From JBIQJD01 sp044507695 (GTDB taxonomy: Bacteria > Bacteroidota > Ignavibacteria > Ignavibacteriales > Ignavibacteriaceae): a DNA stretch of 64,000 nucleotides. The stretch is from the NCBI GenBank assembly GCA_044507695.1, contig JBIQJD010000014.1:1-64000 (forward strand), written 5' to 3'. Position numbers and translations under genes: made by a program. Positions 27,843-37,900 of this stretch are shown here, in pieces (positions within the stretch are counted from its first letter, which is position 1; every line of letters begins with the position of its first letter). The notes below the pieces were generated by a model, which saw only the letters and a list, made by a program, of their open reading frames with translations, made no database searches and had not been told where the DNA came from.

Positions 27843-27939
27843 TTGTCCCCTCAGAGGATTAGTGCTATTCAAATTTGCGCGTCAATTTATAGCAAAATGG
27901 TGAAAAGATAAACACTTTTAAAAATTTTTTTTAAATAAT

Positions 27940-28194
27940 TTAATTGTTTACTTCGTCAATTATTTTTTGTATAACTTTAGATAAAACTTCTTCGGAATCA
28001 TAAAACTTGGTGTCAATCTTTTTTCGAATTTCATCAAGCGATTTAATTTTTGAAGAAGCTTCGCTTTCAATTTTCCTGGCAGCTTCAGATGATATTTCAA
28101 TCTTATCCTTAGGTGCATTTTCCGGAACATTTTTTTTCTTTACAGTTGCGCCTTTAAAAAACTGAACACCATCTGTTAAAGATTTAATTTCCAT
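27940..28194 (-). CDS. flgM: Anti-sigma-28 factor FlgM
   Basis: FlgM holds sigma-28 (FliA) inactive until it is secreted through the completed hook-basal body. The 84-residue length fits. The N-terminal half is polar and likely disordered (export signal). The C-terminal half forms the amphipathic helices that bind the sigma factor (KIESEASSKIKSLDEIRKKI, SEEVLSKVIQKIIDEV). It comes last in the flagellin-fliS-fliD series, two bases after the FliT-like gene. FliA itself is not in the window; two sigma-28-type promoters are. Identification rests on size, pattern and context. Confidence 0.75.
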   Translation of the reverse strand: MEIKSLTDGVQFFKGATVKKKNVPENAPKDKIEISSEAARKIESEASSKIKSLDEIRKKIDTKFYDSEEVLSKVIQKIIDEVNN

Positions 28195-28196
28195 AA

Positions 28197-28529
28197 CTAC
28201 CTTTCATATGCCATTATATTCTTTTTATTCTGAACATTTTTCAGATCTTCGGCAGCAGCAGAAAGCTGGCTCTGCTTTTCTGCTACTATATTATCGTATA
28301 AATTTTTTAATTCTTTAGCCAGTGCAAGCAATTCAAACTCAAATTTTTGTAAAATCCGGTTATCATAATCTTTCAAAAGCTGTGCTTTTAACAAGCGTGC
28401 TTTCTCCTGATGATTGAGTGCACTTTCTAATTTAGAATCGAAGTTTCTATCATTTATTTCTTTTAAATCTTTTAATGCTGAAAGATGATGATCAATTAAT
28501 TCATTTATTCTGTTCTGAAGATTTTTCAT
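28197..28529 (-). CDS. FliT/FlgN-like helical flagellar export chaperone (tentative)
   Basis: Entirely alpha-helical, charged 110-residue protein (MKNLQNRINELIDHHLSALKDL and following heptad-like helices). Size, helicity and its place between fliD and flgM fit a flagellar export chaperone such as FliT, which serves FliD. The cluster also has a FlgN-like gene beside flgK, so this one would serve the cap protein. Sequence similarity to known FliT is too weak to see by eye; it could be a lineage-specific protein. Confidence 0.5.
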   Translation of the reverse strand: MKNLQNRINELIDHHLSALKDLKEINDRNFDSKLESALNHQEKARLLKAQLLKDYDNRILQKFEFELLALAKELKNLYDNIVAEKQSQLSAAAEDLKNVQNKKNIMAYER

Positions 28530-30293
28530 TTAAAAATAACTTGTTGAATCTGTACTAAAATAACTTTGTGTGGAAAGCAATGCAGCAAGCTGAACCTGGA
28601 GCTGTTCATACCGTTTCCTTAACATTTCCGCACTTTTGTTGATCCTTGTTTCAATTGATTTTATCCTGTCATTCGCGCTTTGTATATTCAAATCAAGCGA
28701 AGATTTTCTGGCTGACAAATATCCGCTGCTTCCAAGATATGGTTCAATAAAATTTAGAAGCTTTACAGTTATTCCGGACTCTTCATTAAATAATTCCGCA
28801 GCATCCTCAGGATTACTTTTAATCCTGGATTCAAATAATGATGCATTGGAAATTGAAAGACCGCTTGAAGGATTAAATGATATTCCTAATGATGCTAAAT
28901 CCTGCAGAGTATTTCCGGGCATTGAATCATAAACAACAGATGATAGAAAATTTAGTATAGCTTGTGCACTTGAATCACCATACAGCGCTCCTCTTATTCC
29001 GTTTGAATATGAATTCGCTGTTTTAAGGAAGGTATAAACATCATTAAATTTTTGAATAAAACTTTCAACCTTACTTTTAATTGATGATACATCACTGCCA
29101 ACAGCAATATTAACCGCCGGTTCGTTTTCTCCCATCACTGATTTTAAATTTATTATAAGTCCATCAGCCAGATCAGATACTGTATTAGAATTTCTTTGGA
29201 TTTCAATTCCGTTAAAATTAATTTTAGCATTAAGCAGATTACCTGACAATGTTGTATCAGCATAAAGAAATCCTGCAGTGTTATCATCCTGCACAAATGC
29301 TGGTCTGCTGCTTCCCAGATTTAATCCAAAGGAGTTTAACGCCTCTCCTGAATTTAGATCACTAAGCTCCAAAATTCTGAAATCAAGTCCGCTTTGAATC
29401 GAAGAAATATTTAACCGGGAATAATTCTGTATAGGTGAAAAAGATGATGCAGAAACTAATCCTGATGCACCTTTTTCTTTCAGTACATTAATTCCAAGTT
29501 CCGAAGTTAAATCATATCCCGATTCATTTATGATTGAAATATATTTTGATGAATCATCAACTGTAATTGATAAGCGCATCATGCCTGCATTCTCAGGATC
29601 TTCTTCCTTGTGTGCAGTAATTCCTTCAATCGTATTCAACTGTTCGGCAATTGAATCTAAAAGTTCTGCGTAAGTAATTGCGCTTGAATCAATATTAATA
29701 ATTTTTTCTGTGCCATTCAGATCAACTTTAAATTCAGCAGAACCTCCCTGGTATGAATCATTACCATTCTTGTAATTGCTATTAATTTTTGCTTTATCAG
29801 AATTTATTGCTTCTTGTATTTTTTCAATTGCAGATTTATTCGTTTCGGAATCTGAAAATTCAACCTCAATATTACTCGTAAAAAAGCCGCCTTCCCCATC
29901 ACCGCATACTATTTTGAATGTATGATTACCGGAAAGTGTGCTAACATCTGATGAAATAATTTGAGATGATAGAACAGAATCTTTTTTTGCAAGCTGGCTT
30001 ACATGAATTTCATAATTTCCATTCAACGCTGCAGAAGATGCACTTGCAGTAATATAGTTAGTGTTTGATGATGATGCAGATTTTAAGTTGAAAATATTTT
30101 CAGTATTAGTTTTGCTGAAAATATTTAATTCATTTTTTAAAGAATTTAATTTACTTAATAGAGAATTGTAAGCACCAGAAACCTTGCTGTACTTATCCTT
30201 TCTTGCCTGGAGCGGCGTTATACTTCTGTTTGTTTCGCTTGATCTGTAACTGCTGATGAGTGAATTTATAGTTGATGTAGTGAGTATATCCAT
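28530..30293 (-). CDS. fliD: Flagellar filament cap protein FliD
   Basis: FliD (HAP2) forms the cap that folds flagellin at the filament tip. The 587 residues have the conserved N-terminal D0 coiled-coil region (LISSYRSSETNRSITPLQARKDKYSKV), variable Ser/Asn-rich middle domains (residues about 70-400) and the conserved C-terminal region with DLASLGISFNPSSGLSI and a final coiled coil (SIETRINKSAEMLRKRYEQLQVQLA). It lies directly downstream of fliS with 6 bases between. Confidence 0.92.
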   Translation of the reverse strand: MDILTTSTINSLISSYRSSETNRSITPLQARKDKYSKVSGAYNSLLSKLNSLKNELNIFSKTNTENIFNLKSASSSNTNYITASASSAALNGNYEIHVSQLAKKDSVLSSQIISSDVSTLSGNHTFKIVCGDGEGGFFTSNIEVEFSDSETNKSAIEKIQEAINSDKAKINSNYKNGNDSYQGGSAEFKVDLNGTEKIINIDSSAITYAELLDSIAEQLNTIEGITAHKEEDPENAGMMRLSITVDDSSKYISIINESGYDLTSELGINVLKEKGASGLVSASSFSPIQNYSRLNISSIQSGLDFRILELSDLNSGEALNSFGLNLGSSRPAFVQDDNTAGFLYADTTLSGNLLNAKINFNGIEIQRNSNTVSDLADGLIINLKSVMGENEPAVNIAVGSDVSSIKSKVESFIQKFNDVYTFLKTANSYSNGIRGALYGDSSAQAILNFLSSVVYDSMPGNTLQDLASLGISFNPSSGLSISNASLFESRIKSNPEDAAELFNEESGITVKLLNFIEPYLGSSGYLSARKSSLDLNIQSANDRIKSIETRINKSAEMLRKRYEQLQVQLAALLSTQSYFSTDSTSYF

Positions 30294-30299
30294 AATGCT

Positions 30300-30626
30300 T
30301 CAAAAAACATTGAGCCAGGCTTCTCTTAATTCTGTAAGAATTTTATAAACAATCTCATAATTATTTTTTCGTGCTTGTTCCTGGCAGTATAAATAGAGTC
30401 TTAACAACCCGGATGAAATTTCTTTAACTTCTTCTCCTTCAAAACTAAGCGCCTTAATTAACTCCTGTACAGCAGCATTTGTTTTCAAAAAATCTTTTTT
30501 CTGGCAGCTAACAATTGCAACATCATAAATTTTTATGATCAATTGCTGCGGCGTTGCCTCCATTATTTCTTTTAGCAAATACTGATTTAGTCTGTTTGAA
30601 TTTGGAAGAGCTTTTGAATTATACAT
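30300..30626 (-). CDS. fliS: Flagellin export chaperone FliS
   Basis: FliS binds the flagellin C-terminus and prevents premature polymerisation; in FliW-CsrA systems it also influences flagellin homeostasis. The 108 residues show the family pattern: LNQYLLKEIMEATPQQLIIKIYDVAIVSC, followed by helices and the C-terminal YLYCQEQARKNNYEIVYKILTELREAWLNVF. It starts about 68 bases after the flagellin stop, beyond a terminator hairpin, so it is transcribed by read-through or from its own promoter. Confidence 0.92.
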   Translation of the reverse strand: MYNSKALPNSNRLNQYLLKEIMEATPQQLIIKIYDVAIVSCQKKDFLKTNAAVQELIKALSFEGEEVKEISSGLLRLYLYCQEQARKNNYEIVYKILTELREAWLNVF

Positions 30627-30650
30627 GTTTTGCTTTACCCTGATTATTTA

Positions 30651-30680
30651 AAAACCTCCCCGGCTTATAACCGGAGAGGA
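30651..30680 (-). terminator. Terminator after flagellin
   Basis: On the minus strand CCTCTCCGG / CCGGGGAGG with a 7-base loop is followed by TTTTTAAAT. One G-U pair is valid only in the minus-strand RNA. It separates highly expressed flagellin from fliS-fliD-flgM. Confidence 0.82.
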
Positions 30681-30693
30681 TTGTATTTATTTA

Positions 30694-31497
30694 TTATCTG
30701 AAAAGTGAAAGGATATTTTGCGGAGCTGAGTTAAGCTGGGATAACATTGCTGTTGCTACCTGACCGCCGATTTGTCCCTTTGTAGCATTCAATTGTTCCA
30801 TAGCCATATCAGCATCAAAAATTCTGCTTACGCTTGCAGTTGCATTTGCAATTGCTGAGGTAAGGTAATCTTCTTTAACATCCAATCTTTGAACGTAGTT
30901 ACCAATTTTACCTAATGCATCCTGAACAGCTGTTGATAATGAAGATACATCAAGAGTTTTAATGTTTGCTGTTGTTGCTCCTGAACCTGAGATAGTAGCC
31001 AGATTTAAAGTGTTTAATGTGCCGAAATTAATTGTTGTTGATTCGCTTTCCCCTGTTTTGAAAGTAAATGATGCAGAGTAACCGCTGCCGCTTAACAGAG
31101 CAGTATCATTGAATTTTGTGTTTGTAAAGATTGATTTAATTTCATCGCCGAGAGCATTTATATCATTTGCCAGGGCTGAAAGATTTTTGGTTGGATCATT
31201 TGCATCAGCTACCTTGCTCTTTATCTGAATTAACAGATCATTGATGCTTGATAAAGCTGCTTCTGCGGTTGAAAGCATATCTTTTGCTGCACCAACATTC
31301 CCCTGTGCTGATTTCATTATTGCAACCTTGCTTTCGAGTTCTTTTCCAACTCTGTAACCGGATGTATCATCAGCTACCTGGTTGATTCTTTTTTGGGTAG
31401 CTAAACGAAGTTGTGCTTTTTCGGTTTGAGCGTTTATTTTCCTGAGTGCATTATAAGCATCCAATGCACCAAGATTTGTGTTAATTGAGAAAGCCAT
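30694..31497 (-). CDS. fliC: Flagellin
   Basis: Filament subunit of 267 residues, a short form with conserved D0/D1 ends and little or no D2/D3. The N-terminus is MAFSINTNLGALDAYNAL with DDTSGYRVGKELES; the C-terminus is TSAIANATASVSRIFDADMAMEQLNATKGQIG to the terminal SLFR. The middle (residues about 130-200) is rich in Ser and Thr (SGSGYSASFTFKTGESESTTI), possible O-glycosylation acceptors given the glycosyltransferase cluster just upstream. Strong SD GGAGG eight bases before the ATG. A sigma-28 promoter and a CsrA-type leader precede it. Confidence 0.96.
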   Translation of the reverse strand: MAFSINTNLGALDAYNALRKINAQTEKAQLRLATQKRINQVADDTSGYRVGKELESKVAIMKSAQGNVGAAKDMLSTAEAALSSINDLLIQIKSKVADANDPTKNLSALANDINALGDEIKSIFTNTKFNDTALLSGSGYSASFTFKTGESESTTINFGTLNTLNLATISGSGATTANIKTLDVSSLSTAVQDALGKIGNYVQRLDVKEDYLTSAIANATASVSRIFDADMAMEQLNATKGQIGGQVATAMLSQLNSAPQNILSLFR

Positions 31498-31502
31498 TTT
31501 GT

Positions 31503-31514
31503 ACCTCCATGTAT
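31503..31514 (-). promoter_or_regulatory. Predicted CsrA site overlapping the flagellin Shine-Dalgarno
   Basis: The minus strand reads ATACATGGAGGT, matching 10 of 12 positions of the CsrA consensus RUACARGGAUGU. It covers the GGAGG ribosome binding site of flagellin, so bound CsrA would block translation. Confidence 0.65.
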
Positions 31515-31524
31515 TTAATTTTTA

Positions 31525-31542
31525 CAGGGTATCCTTACCCTG
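31525..31542 (-). promoter_or_regulatory. Leader hairpin with GGA in the loop, second predicted CsrA site
   Basis: The minus-strand RNA has a perfect 7-bp stem CAGGGTA / TACCCTG and the tetraloop AGGA. AAGGAT matches the CsrA core ARGGAU presented in a hairpin loop. It lies about 26 bases upstream of the site over the Shine-Dalgarno, a spacing a CsrA dimer could bridge. Confidence 0.62.
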
Positions 31543-31574
31543 CGTTGGTTAATGAGATTTATTTCTCAAGAATA

Positions 31575-31601
31575 TTATCGGAGGCACAATTGTAAAGTTT
31601 A
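31575..31601 (-). promoter_or_regulatory. Sigma-28 (FliA) promoter of flagellin
   Basis: The minus strand carries TAAA, a 15-base spacer and TCCGATAA, against the consensus TAAA-N15-GCCGATAA (one mismatch in the -10). The expected start lies about 68 bases before the ATG, giving a leader that holds both predicted CsrA sites. Confidence 0.85.
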
Positions 31602-31641
31602 GCGTTTTTAAGATGTGAACAATATTGGCATATAATCAAAA

Positions 31642-33126
31642 TCAAATATATGCGGCCAGCTTACTGCTTATATTTTTAAGCTTGCTGATTACTTCCGGCA
31701 TATCTTTGAATTTATCTGCAGCTTTTCCCAACACTTCTATTGCTTTATTAATATTTTGTTCCTGAAGAGAAGCAGAGATTAGATAGAAGTAAGCGGAAGG
31801 GTCATCAGGTTGTATTGAAACAATGCGCTCATAAATTGTAATTGCTTCAGAGTATCTCTGCATGTGCTGATATGTTTTACCTAAATTAATTATTACATCT
31901 GCATTTTCCGGGAATTTAAATGAAAGCATTTCAAGCAGATGAATTTTTTTATCTATATCATAATTATGAATTGCTGAACAAATTATTCTAAGTTGAGCTT
32001 CTTCAGCGTCAGATAAATAATTCACAAACTCTTGATCAGATATTTGTGTTCCTTCAAATATTTTTTTTAGGATTTTTAATTTGCCGTTACTGACGGGATT
32101 AGAATTTTCAATAAGAAATGAAAATAATTCCTTATTCATTGAAGAATGAGCAATCTCTAATCCATGCAGAATTAATTCTTCCTCATTCATAAAAATATTT
32201 TGAGCAGATTGATAATTCTTCTTACCAGCATTTCTGTTTACAATCAGAGCAAGTTTAACAGCCTGTACAGCTTTATCATATAACTTGAGATGATTATAAA
32301 TTTTTGCAGCCGTCATTATCGTAAGCGGCTGTTTGTCATCCGCAGAAATACTTTTTTCAATCAGATTTAAAGCAGTTTGATAATCTTTTCTTTCCGCAGC
32401 GCAAATTGCTAAAAATCGAAAAGCAACTCCACGGTATTCGTTTTTGAGAGATTTATCATTCAAAGCTTTTAAAAAATATTCTTCAGCCAGGGAATTATTT
32501 TTCAAAATTCCGTTAGTCTGCCCGATTTGAAACGCATAATAACCTGTTGGATTTGTTTCATACTCTTTGAGAAGCAGCTTAATATTACGTTCTGCTTTTT
32601 TCTTTAACTCATCCTCAGAAACATTATATCCTTCATGAATAATTTCTATTGAAGAATTCCTAACCGGAAAATTATTTTCATGTAAACTAAACTCAATCTG
32701 TTCATGCACTTTTCCTCTGAAGCGTATATTCTCATCTGCAGGAAATAATCTCACGTAACTCATTACAGAGGGATGATTTTTTTGTTCATCAATACTGAAT
32801 ACATTGCAGCGGTAACCGCATTTAAATGATGTATTAGAAATTTTTTTTATTTCAGAAACAGAATTTGGACTTAATCTTTCATCTGCATCAAGATATAATA
32901 TCCAGTTGGTGCTTGCTTTTTCAAGGGAGAAATTTCTTGCTTCAGAAAAATCATCTATCCAACTAAAATGAAATATTCTGCAATTAAACTCTTCTGCAAT
33001 TTTTAATGTGGAATCAGTTGATCCGGTATCAACAACTATAATTTCATCCGCTGCTTTTTTTACTGATGATAAACAATCTTTCAAATATTTCTCTTCATTC
33101 TTAACAATCATGCACACTGAAAGCAT
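31642..33126 (-). CDS. Family 2 glycosyltransferase with C-terminal TPR repeats
   Basis: Protein of 494 residues. Residues 1-230 are a GT-A domain of the WaaE/KdtX-like GT2 group (SVCMIVKNEEKYLKDCLSSVKKA, VVDTGSTDSTLKIAEE, DFSEARNFSLEKA, LYLDADERLSP). Residues about 230-490 are TPR-like helices, ending LGKTYQHMQRYSEAITIYERIVSIQPDDPSAYFYL. The domain pair is a common design in bacterial protein and flagellin glycosylation loci. Last gene of the cluster, ending just before the flagellin promoter; it overlaps the upstream gene by one base. Substrate is inferred only from position. Confidence 0.88.
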   Translation of the reverse strand: MLSVCMIVKNEEKYLKDCLSSVKKAADEIIVVDTGSTDSTLKIAEEFNCRIFHFSWIDDFSEARNFSLEKASTNWILYLDADERLSPNSVSEIKKISNTSFKCGYRCNVFSIDEQKNHPSVMSYVRLFPADENIRFRGKVHEQIEFSLHENNFPVRNSSIEIIHEGYNVSEDELKKKAERNIKLLLKEYETNPTGYYAFQIGQTNGILKNNSLAEEYFLKALNDKSLKNEYRGVAFRFLAICAAERKDYQTALNLIEKSISADDKQPLTIMTAAKIYNHLKLYDKAVQAVKLALIVNRNAGKKNYQSAQNIFMNEEELILHGLEIAHSSMNKELFSFLIENSNPVSNGKLKILKKIFEGTQISDQEFVNYLSDAEEAQLRIICSAIHNYDIDKKIHLLEMLSFKFPENADVIINLGKTYQHMQRYSEAITIYERIVSIQPDDPSAYFYLISASLQEQNINKAIEVLGKAADKFKDMPEVISKLKNISSKLAAYI

Positions 33127-34898
33127 TACTGAAATCCTTTCACTTTTTTCAGTAAATGATTTTTAATTTCCGCAACAACATCATGCCAATTGCCAGGAGA
33201 TTTTTGTCTGAATAATTTGATATCAGGATACCACGGAGAATCATTACGATTTAGCATCCATCTCCAATCCGGTAAATAAGGAAGCATCACCCAGGTTTCT
33301 TTCCCCATAGCAGCGGAAAGATGAGCTATCGAAGTATCAACAGTGATAACGAGATCAAGAAAATTAATTGCAGCACATGCATCAGAAAAATTTTGATTGC
33401 AGCTATCAAGATCTTTTATTGAAATATTTAATTGCTTTAATTGATTTACTGCTTCACCTTTCTGAAGTGAATAAATCTCTGCTTCCTTTATTTCAAACAG
33501 TGGAAATAAATTTGATAGTCTGCATGATCTCTGTTTATCACCTGTATGTTTTGGATTACCGGCCCATACAATTCCAACTTTAAAATTGCTGTTTACGTTT
33601 ATTATATTTTTCCACTTCTCCAGTTTGTGTTTTTCAGGAAAGATATAAGGTATGTGCTTAGGAATTCTGTCTTCATTTAAATGGAAATAGTGTGCAAGGC
33701 TCAGCAGGAATACATCATAATCATAAATTAATTTATCAACCCCATGGCTCATAGGAGTTATTTCATCAATACCATGATAATTACTAATCAAATCAAGAAG
33801 TGAATCTTTACAACAAAATATTGTGTATGCTCCGCGTTCCTTAAGCAGTGAAATTAATCTTATAAATTGAATTGTGTCCCCAACTCCCTGTTCATCAATA
33901 ATTAAAATTCTTTTGTTACTTACTGAATGTTCATCTTTAAGCGGACATCTTAGTTTCAATTCTTTAAACTCATTTCTTTTCAATCTCCATTCATATTCCC
34001 GGAAGCCTTCATCAAATTGTGCGGAAAGAAGTAACGCATGAGATTTATTGTAATGAACTTCAGGAATTTCAGGATGCAAAGCTATCGCCTTATCAAAGTA
34101 TGAAATTGCTTCATTAATATCGCGGCTAATTAATTTTTCCACCCCTTTGTTTGTAAGCTCTGCGGCAGCAAGCAGGGATTGATCACCTGATTTATTGAAA
34201 TATAATTGTGCTTTTTCTGTATCGCCTTTCTTCAAAAAAATATTACCCAAATGAGTGCACGCATCAGTATTATTTTCTTCAAGAAGTAATACTTGCTCAA
34301 AGGCGGATATAGCTTCATCAAACAAATTTAATGATTCATATGCTTTCCCAAGATTGCAATTACAAAGCGGATTATCAGGTTTAATCTCTGCGGCCGCAGA
34401 ATAATATGAGACGGCATCTTCGTATTGATCGGTCTTCATTTTGAGATTACCTAAATTATTTAGAGCTTCATGACAGTGAGGATCAACTGAGAGGCAATAA
34501 TTAAAATAAGATTCAGCTTCTTCAATTTTATTTTGTTTGAGATAAATTACTCCGCAATTAATTATTGCATCAATATAACCGGAATCAAGTAAGATTGCTG
34601 ATAAGTAATTTTGAATTGCTTCATCGTAATTATCTAATAATTGATGGCAATATCCTAAATTATAAAAAGCTGATTTATGTAATGGATTAAGTTGTACAGC
34701 CTGTTCAAAATATTTAATTGCTGTAACATATTTTTTTAATTCCAGATTTATTATACCGAGGAAATGAAAAACATCATAATCATCCGGATGATCACGATTT
34801 ATTTGGCAAAGTAATTTTTCTGCTTCATCTAATTTAAGATTCTTATAATAATTAACTGCACTTTCATAAAGTTTTTCTACTGTAAGATTCAGATTCAT
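33126..34898 (-). CDS. TPR protein with GT9/GT41-like glycosyltransferase domain
   Basis: Protein of 590 residues. Residues about 5-300 contain roughly eight TPR units (for example AIKYFEQAVQLNPLHKSAFYNLGYCH, EAISAFEQVLLLEENNTDACTHLGNIFL). Residues about 320-580 form a GT-B-like domain: RILIIDEQGVGDTIQFIRLISLL, VGIVWAGNPKHTGDKQRSC, and the donor-site region DLVITVDTSIAHLSAAMGKETWVMLP. The architecture resembles TPR-O-linked transferases (OGT-like) and heptosyltransferase-like tails. It probably glycosylates a protein acceptor recognised by the TPRs (inference). Confidence 0.85.
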   Translation of the reverse strand: MNLNLTVEKLYESAVNYYKNLKLDEAEKLLCQINRDHPDDYDVFHFLGIINLELKKYVTAIKYFEQAVQLNPLHKSAFYNLGYCHQLLDNYDEAIQNYLSAILLDSGYIDAIINCGVIYLKQNKIEEAESYFNYCLSVDPHCHEALNNLGNLKMKTDQYEDAVSYYSAAAEIKPDNPLCNCNLGKAYESLNLFDEAISAFEQVLLLEENNTDACTHLGNIFLKKGDTEKAQLYFNKSGDQSLLAAAELTNKGVEKLISRDINEAISYFDKAIALHPEIPEVHYNKSHALLLSAQFDEGFREYEWRLKRNEFKELKLRCPLKDEHSVSNKRILIIDEQGVGDTIQFIRLISLLKERGAYTIFCCKDSLLDLISNYHGIDEITPMSHGVDKLIYDYDVFLLSLAHYFHLNEDRIPKHIPYIFPEKHKLEKWKNIINVNSNFKVGIVWAGNPKHTGDKQRSCRLSNLFPLFEIKEAEIYSLQKGEAVNQLKQLNISIKDLDSCNQNFSDACAAINFLDLVITVDTSIAHLSAAMGKETWVMLPYLPDWRWMLNRNDSPWYPDIKLFRQKSPGNWHDVVAEIKNHLLKKVKGFQ

Positions 34899-34912
34899 TT
34901 TATTTTCAACAA

Positions 34913-37900
34913 TTAATTTCCCTGAGACACTGCACTATTTAATTGTTCAAGACGAAGAGCAGCAAATTTATTTGCAGCATTATATTTCACAGCCCACTCA
35001 AACATTGTTCTCGCTTCCGAGTGATAGCCGGATAAATAAAATATCTCAGCAAGTCCGGCGCAGGCATCTGATGATTCAGGTTCATCATAAAGAGCCCGCT
35101 CAAAATGATTTCTCGCTTCATTTAATTTGTTCAACCCCAGAGAAGAGAATCCCTTAAGGGTTGCTATTGCAGAATTTAGTTTCATATCATTTGTCCTCGT
35201 TATGGATTCAATGTATGACAATTGCTGAAGTGCTTCTTCAAATTGCTTTTTTTCAATAAGTTTTTTTACATCTTCCAGTTGAACTGCTATCTCTGATTCT
35301 GTTATTGAAACTGCAGCATCAACTGATGAATGAAGAATTGATTTGCATTTTTGAATTCCTGCAGCAGCAAATTTATTGACCGGATTATGCTTCACTCCCC
35401 ATTCAAACATTATTTTTGCTGATTCATAATTTCCTTCCTTGAAAAATAATTCACCTAATCCTGTACATGCATCAGAGGAATGTGGATTACTATTAAGTGC
35501 CAGTTCAAAATAATGTCTTGATTTCCCCAGATCATTTGTATGAAGAAATAGCCATCCGCCGATATTATATAATTCAGATTCATTCAGAGAAATTTCCGAT
35601 ATTGCATTTTTATCAAACAGATTTAATGCCTTATTAAATTCAATTACAGCAAGTTCATATTCATTTTCTCTTGTATGAAGCTGAAGCCGTTCAAACGCTT
35701 GTAAAAGCGAGTTATAATTAATGGGATAAAACAATTCACGTTTTATTACATCATTTCCATGCAGCCAAATTTCTTCAGGGTCTGCTCCCCATTTTTTTAC
35801 AAAAATATTTTTATTGATTTCTAATCTTCGTTGATAGTTCTCTACTCCATCAGCGGTAAAACTTTTTGAACCGAAATGATGTATGAATACATCCTGTGCA
35901 ACTGCAGCTTTAAAGCCAGCAAGCTGCGCACGTAAACAAAAATCATCATCTTCGAAATTTCCCGGAGAAAATCGTTCATCCAATCCTCCGATTTTTTCTA
36001 TTACTTCCTTTCTGATCAAAGTACAGAGGAAAGCTAATCTGGGAAAGCAAAAAGTTTTATTTTTATTTTTTACTTTGTTCTTGTATGCATAAACTTGCAT
36101 CTCGTCTAAAGTTGAATATGCAGCTTCTTTATCTAACTGAACTCCGCTGACAGAGTTACTAATCGGTCCAACCAATCCAATTGATTTATCTGATTCAATT
36201 ACTTCAATCATTCGATCTAGCCAGCCATCAGTAACAATTATATCGTTGTTAGCAATGAGTAAATAATCTGCTGCGGCTTGTAAGATTCCCTGGTTTACTG
36301 CAGCAGGAAATCCTGCATTATCATCATTAAAAACTACTTTAACATTTACATACTTTTTTTGAAGCTGGTTTAAATAATTTTTTGTCCCATCGGTGCTGGC
36401 ATTATCAATCACAATTAATTCAAAATCATTACCACTGTATTTGAATAATGACTCAACAAATTTTTTAGTGTATTCAAGTTGATTGTAAGTTAGAGTAATG
36501 ATTGAAACCTTTTTCTTTTTAATGAGCGGCGGAAAATAATCCCATATTTTATTATTTCCGGATGGACAAATTTTCCCGTTTTCATCAACGAAATAATCTG
36601 GAATGATTTTTCCAAGCCATCTATCATGAAGTAGTTTTATATTTTCCTGTGCACGTGCAAAACGTTCCGGCCCGCTTTGAGATTCATAGTGTATCAATAC
36701 GCTCTCAGGCTGATAAACCAGCTTAAACCCCATTGCTCCAAGCCTGAAGCAAAGATCAACATCTTCATAGCCATTCCAGAAATTTTCATCAAAACCGCCG
36801 GCTTCATCAAATGCTTTTTTTCTTATCATCAAACAAGCGGCAGTTAATGCCTGGTAAGTTCTTTTTGTGTTTGTATCTGGCTCATCTGCGTGTTCTTTCC
36901 AGCGGACATGCCGTGCAACTAATGGATCATTAATTTCTTTTCTTTTATCATTAAGAATAACTACGCCGGCATGTTGAATTGTATTATCAGGAAATAAAAG
37001 TTTGCTTCCAGCCGCGCCAACTGTATCATCATTGTCTAAAACCGATCTTAAATTTTCAAGCCAGCCGGGAGATACTTCAGTATCGTTATTTAAGAGTAGT
37101 AAATATTTTCCATCAGCGTTTGCAGCGCCTAAATTATTTGCTTTTGCAAAACCAAGATTGTCATCATTCAATAAGACTTTAAATACTGGAAATTTTTTCT
37201 CATATCTTTTTAACTCTTTTCGTGTTTCATCTGTTGATGCATTATCAACTATAATTAATTCATAATTCAGATGATGAGGAGTGTGCTTGCATATACTATC
37301 TAAACATTTTTTAGTTAGTTTCCACTTATTAAAAGTTGGAATAATGATTGATACAAGGTTGGGAATTACTCTTAGTTTTGTACTCTCAAAATGTTTATTA
37401 AAAGATTTGCTGAGATTAATAACTCTTAGATTTTGATTAAACGCATTACATATAACATTTTTATCAATTGCTTTAATTTCATCAAAGATGATATACTTCT
37501 GCCAAACTTTTTTACTAATAATATTTTTCAGAAATTCATCTTTAACTATTCCTGAATCATTCCACTGGAACAGAAACACAAATTGCTCCGCCTGCCTGAT
37601 TGCATCCACAAGTGAGCTTGTTAGAGGAACATCAATTATAAATATGGGCTGAAAATGGATTGACTTTTTTGCATCCGCAATTTTTTCTGCAGCAGCAATA
37701 ATCGTTTCAGGTGTTTGATTCTGTAAATATATAATTACAGCATTTTCTCCTTTAAAATTTGGAATGTTAAAATCTTTGTTCAGAATTCTCAGCCTGTTTT
37801 TGTAGTATTCACATGAATCCTGATAATAAACTCCTGTCATCTGATTATGAGCAAAAGTTTTACCGGGAATAATTTTTCTGTTGTATTCACATGTAACCTG

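Noticed and set aside
27843..27939. Possible sigma-54 promoter between flgM and the NtrB-like kinase gene
   Set aside because: No TGGCAC-N5-TTGC-like pair could be found by eye here or in other gaps of the window.
30627..30650. Separate sigma-28 promoter for fliS-fliD-flgM
   Set aside because: No TAAA-N15-CGATAA element fits between the flagellin terminator and fliS; read-through is as likely.
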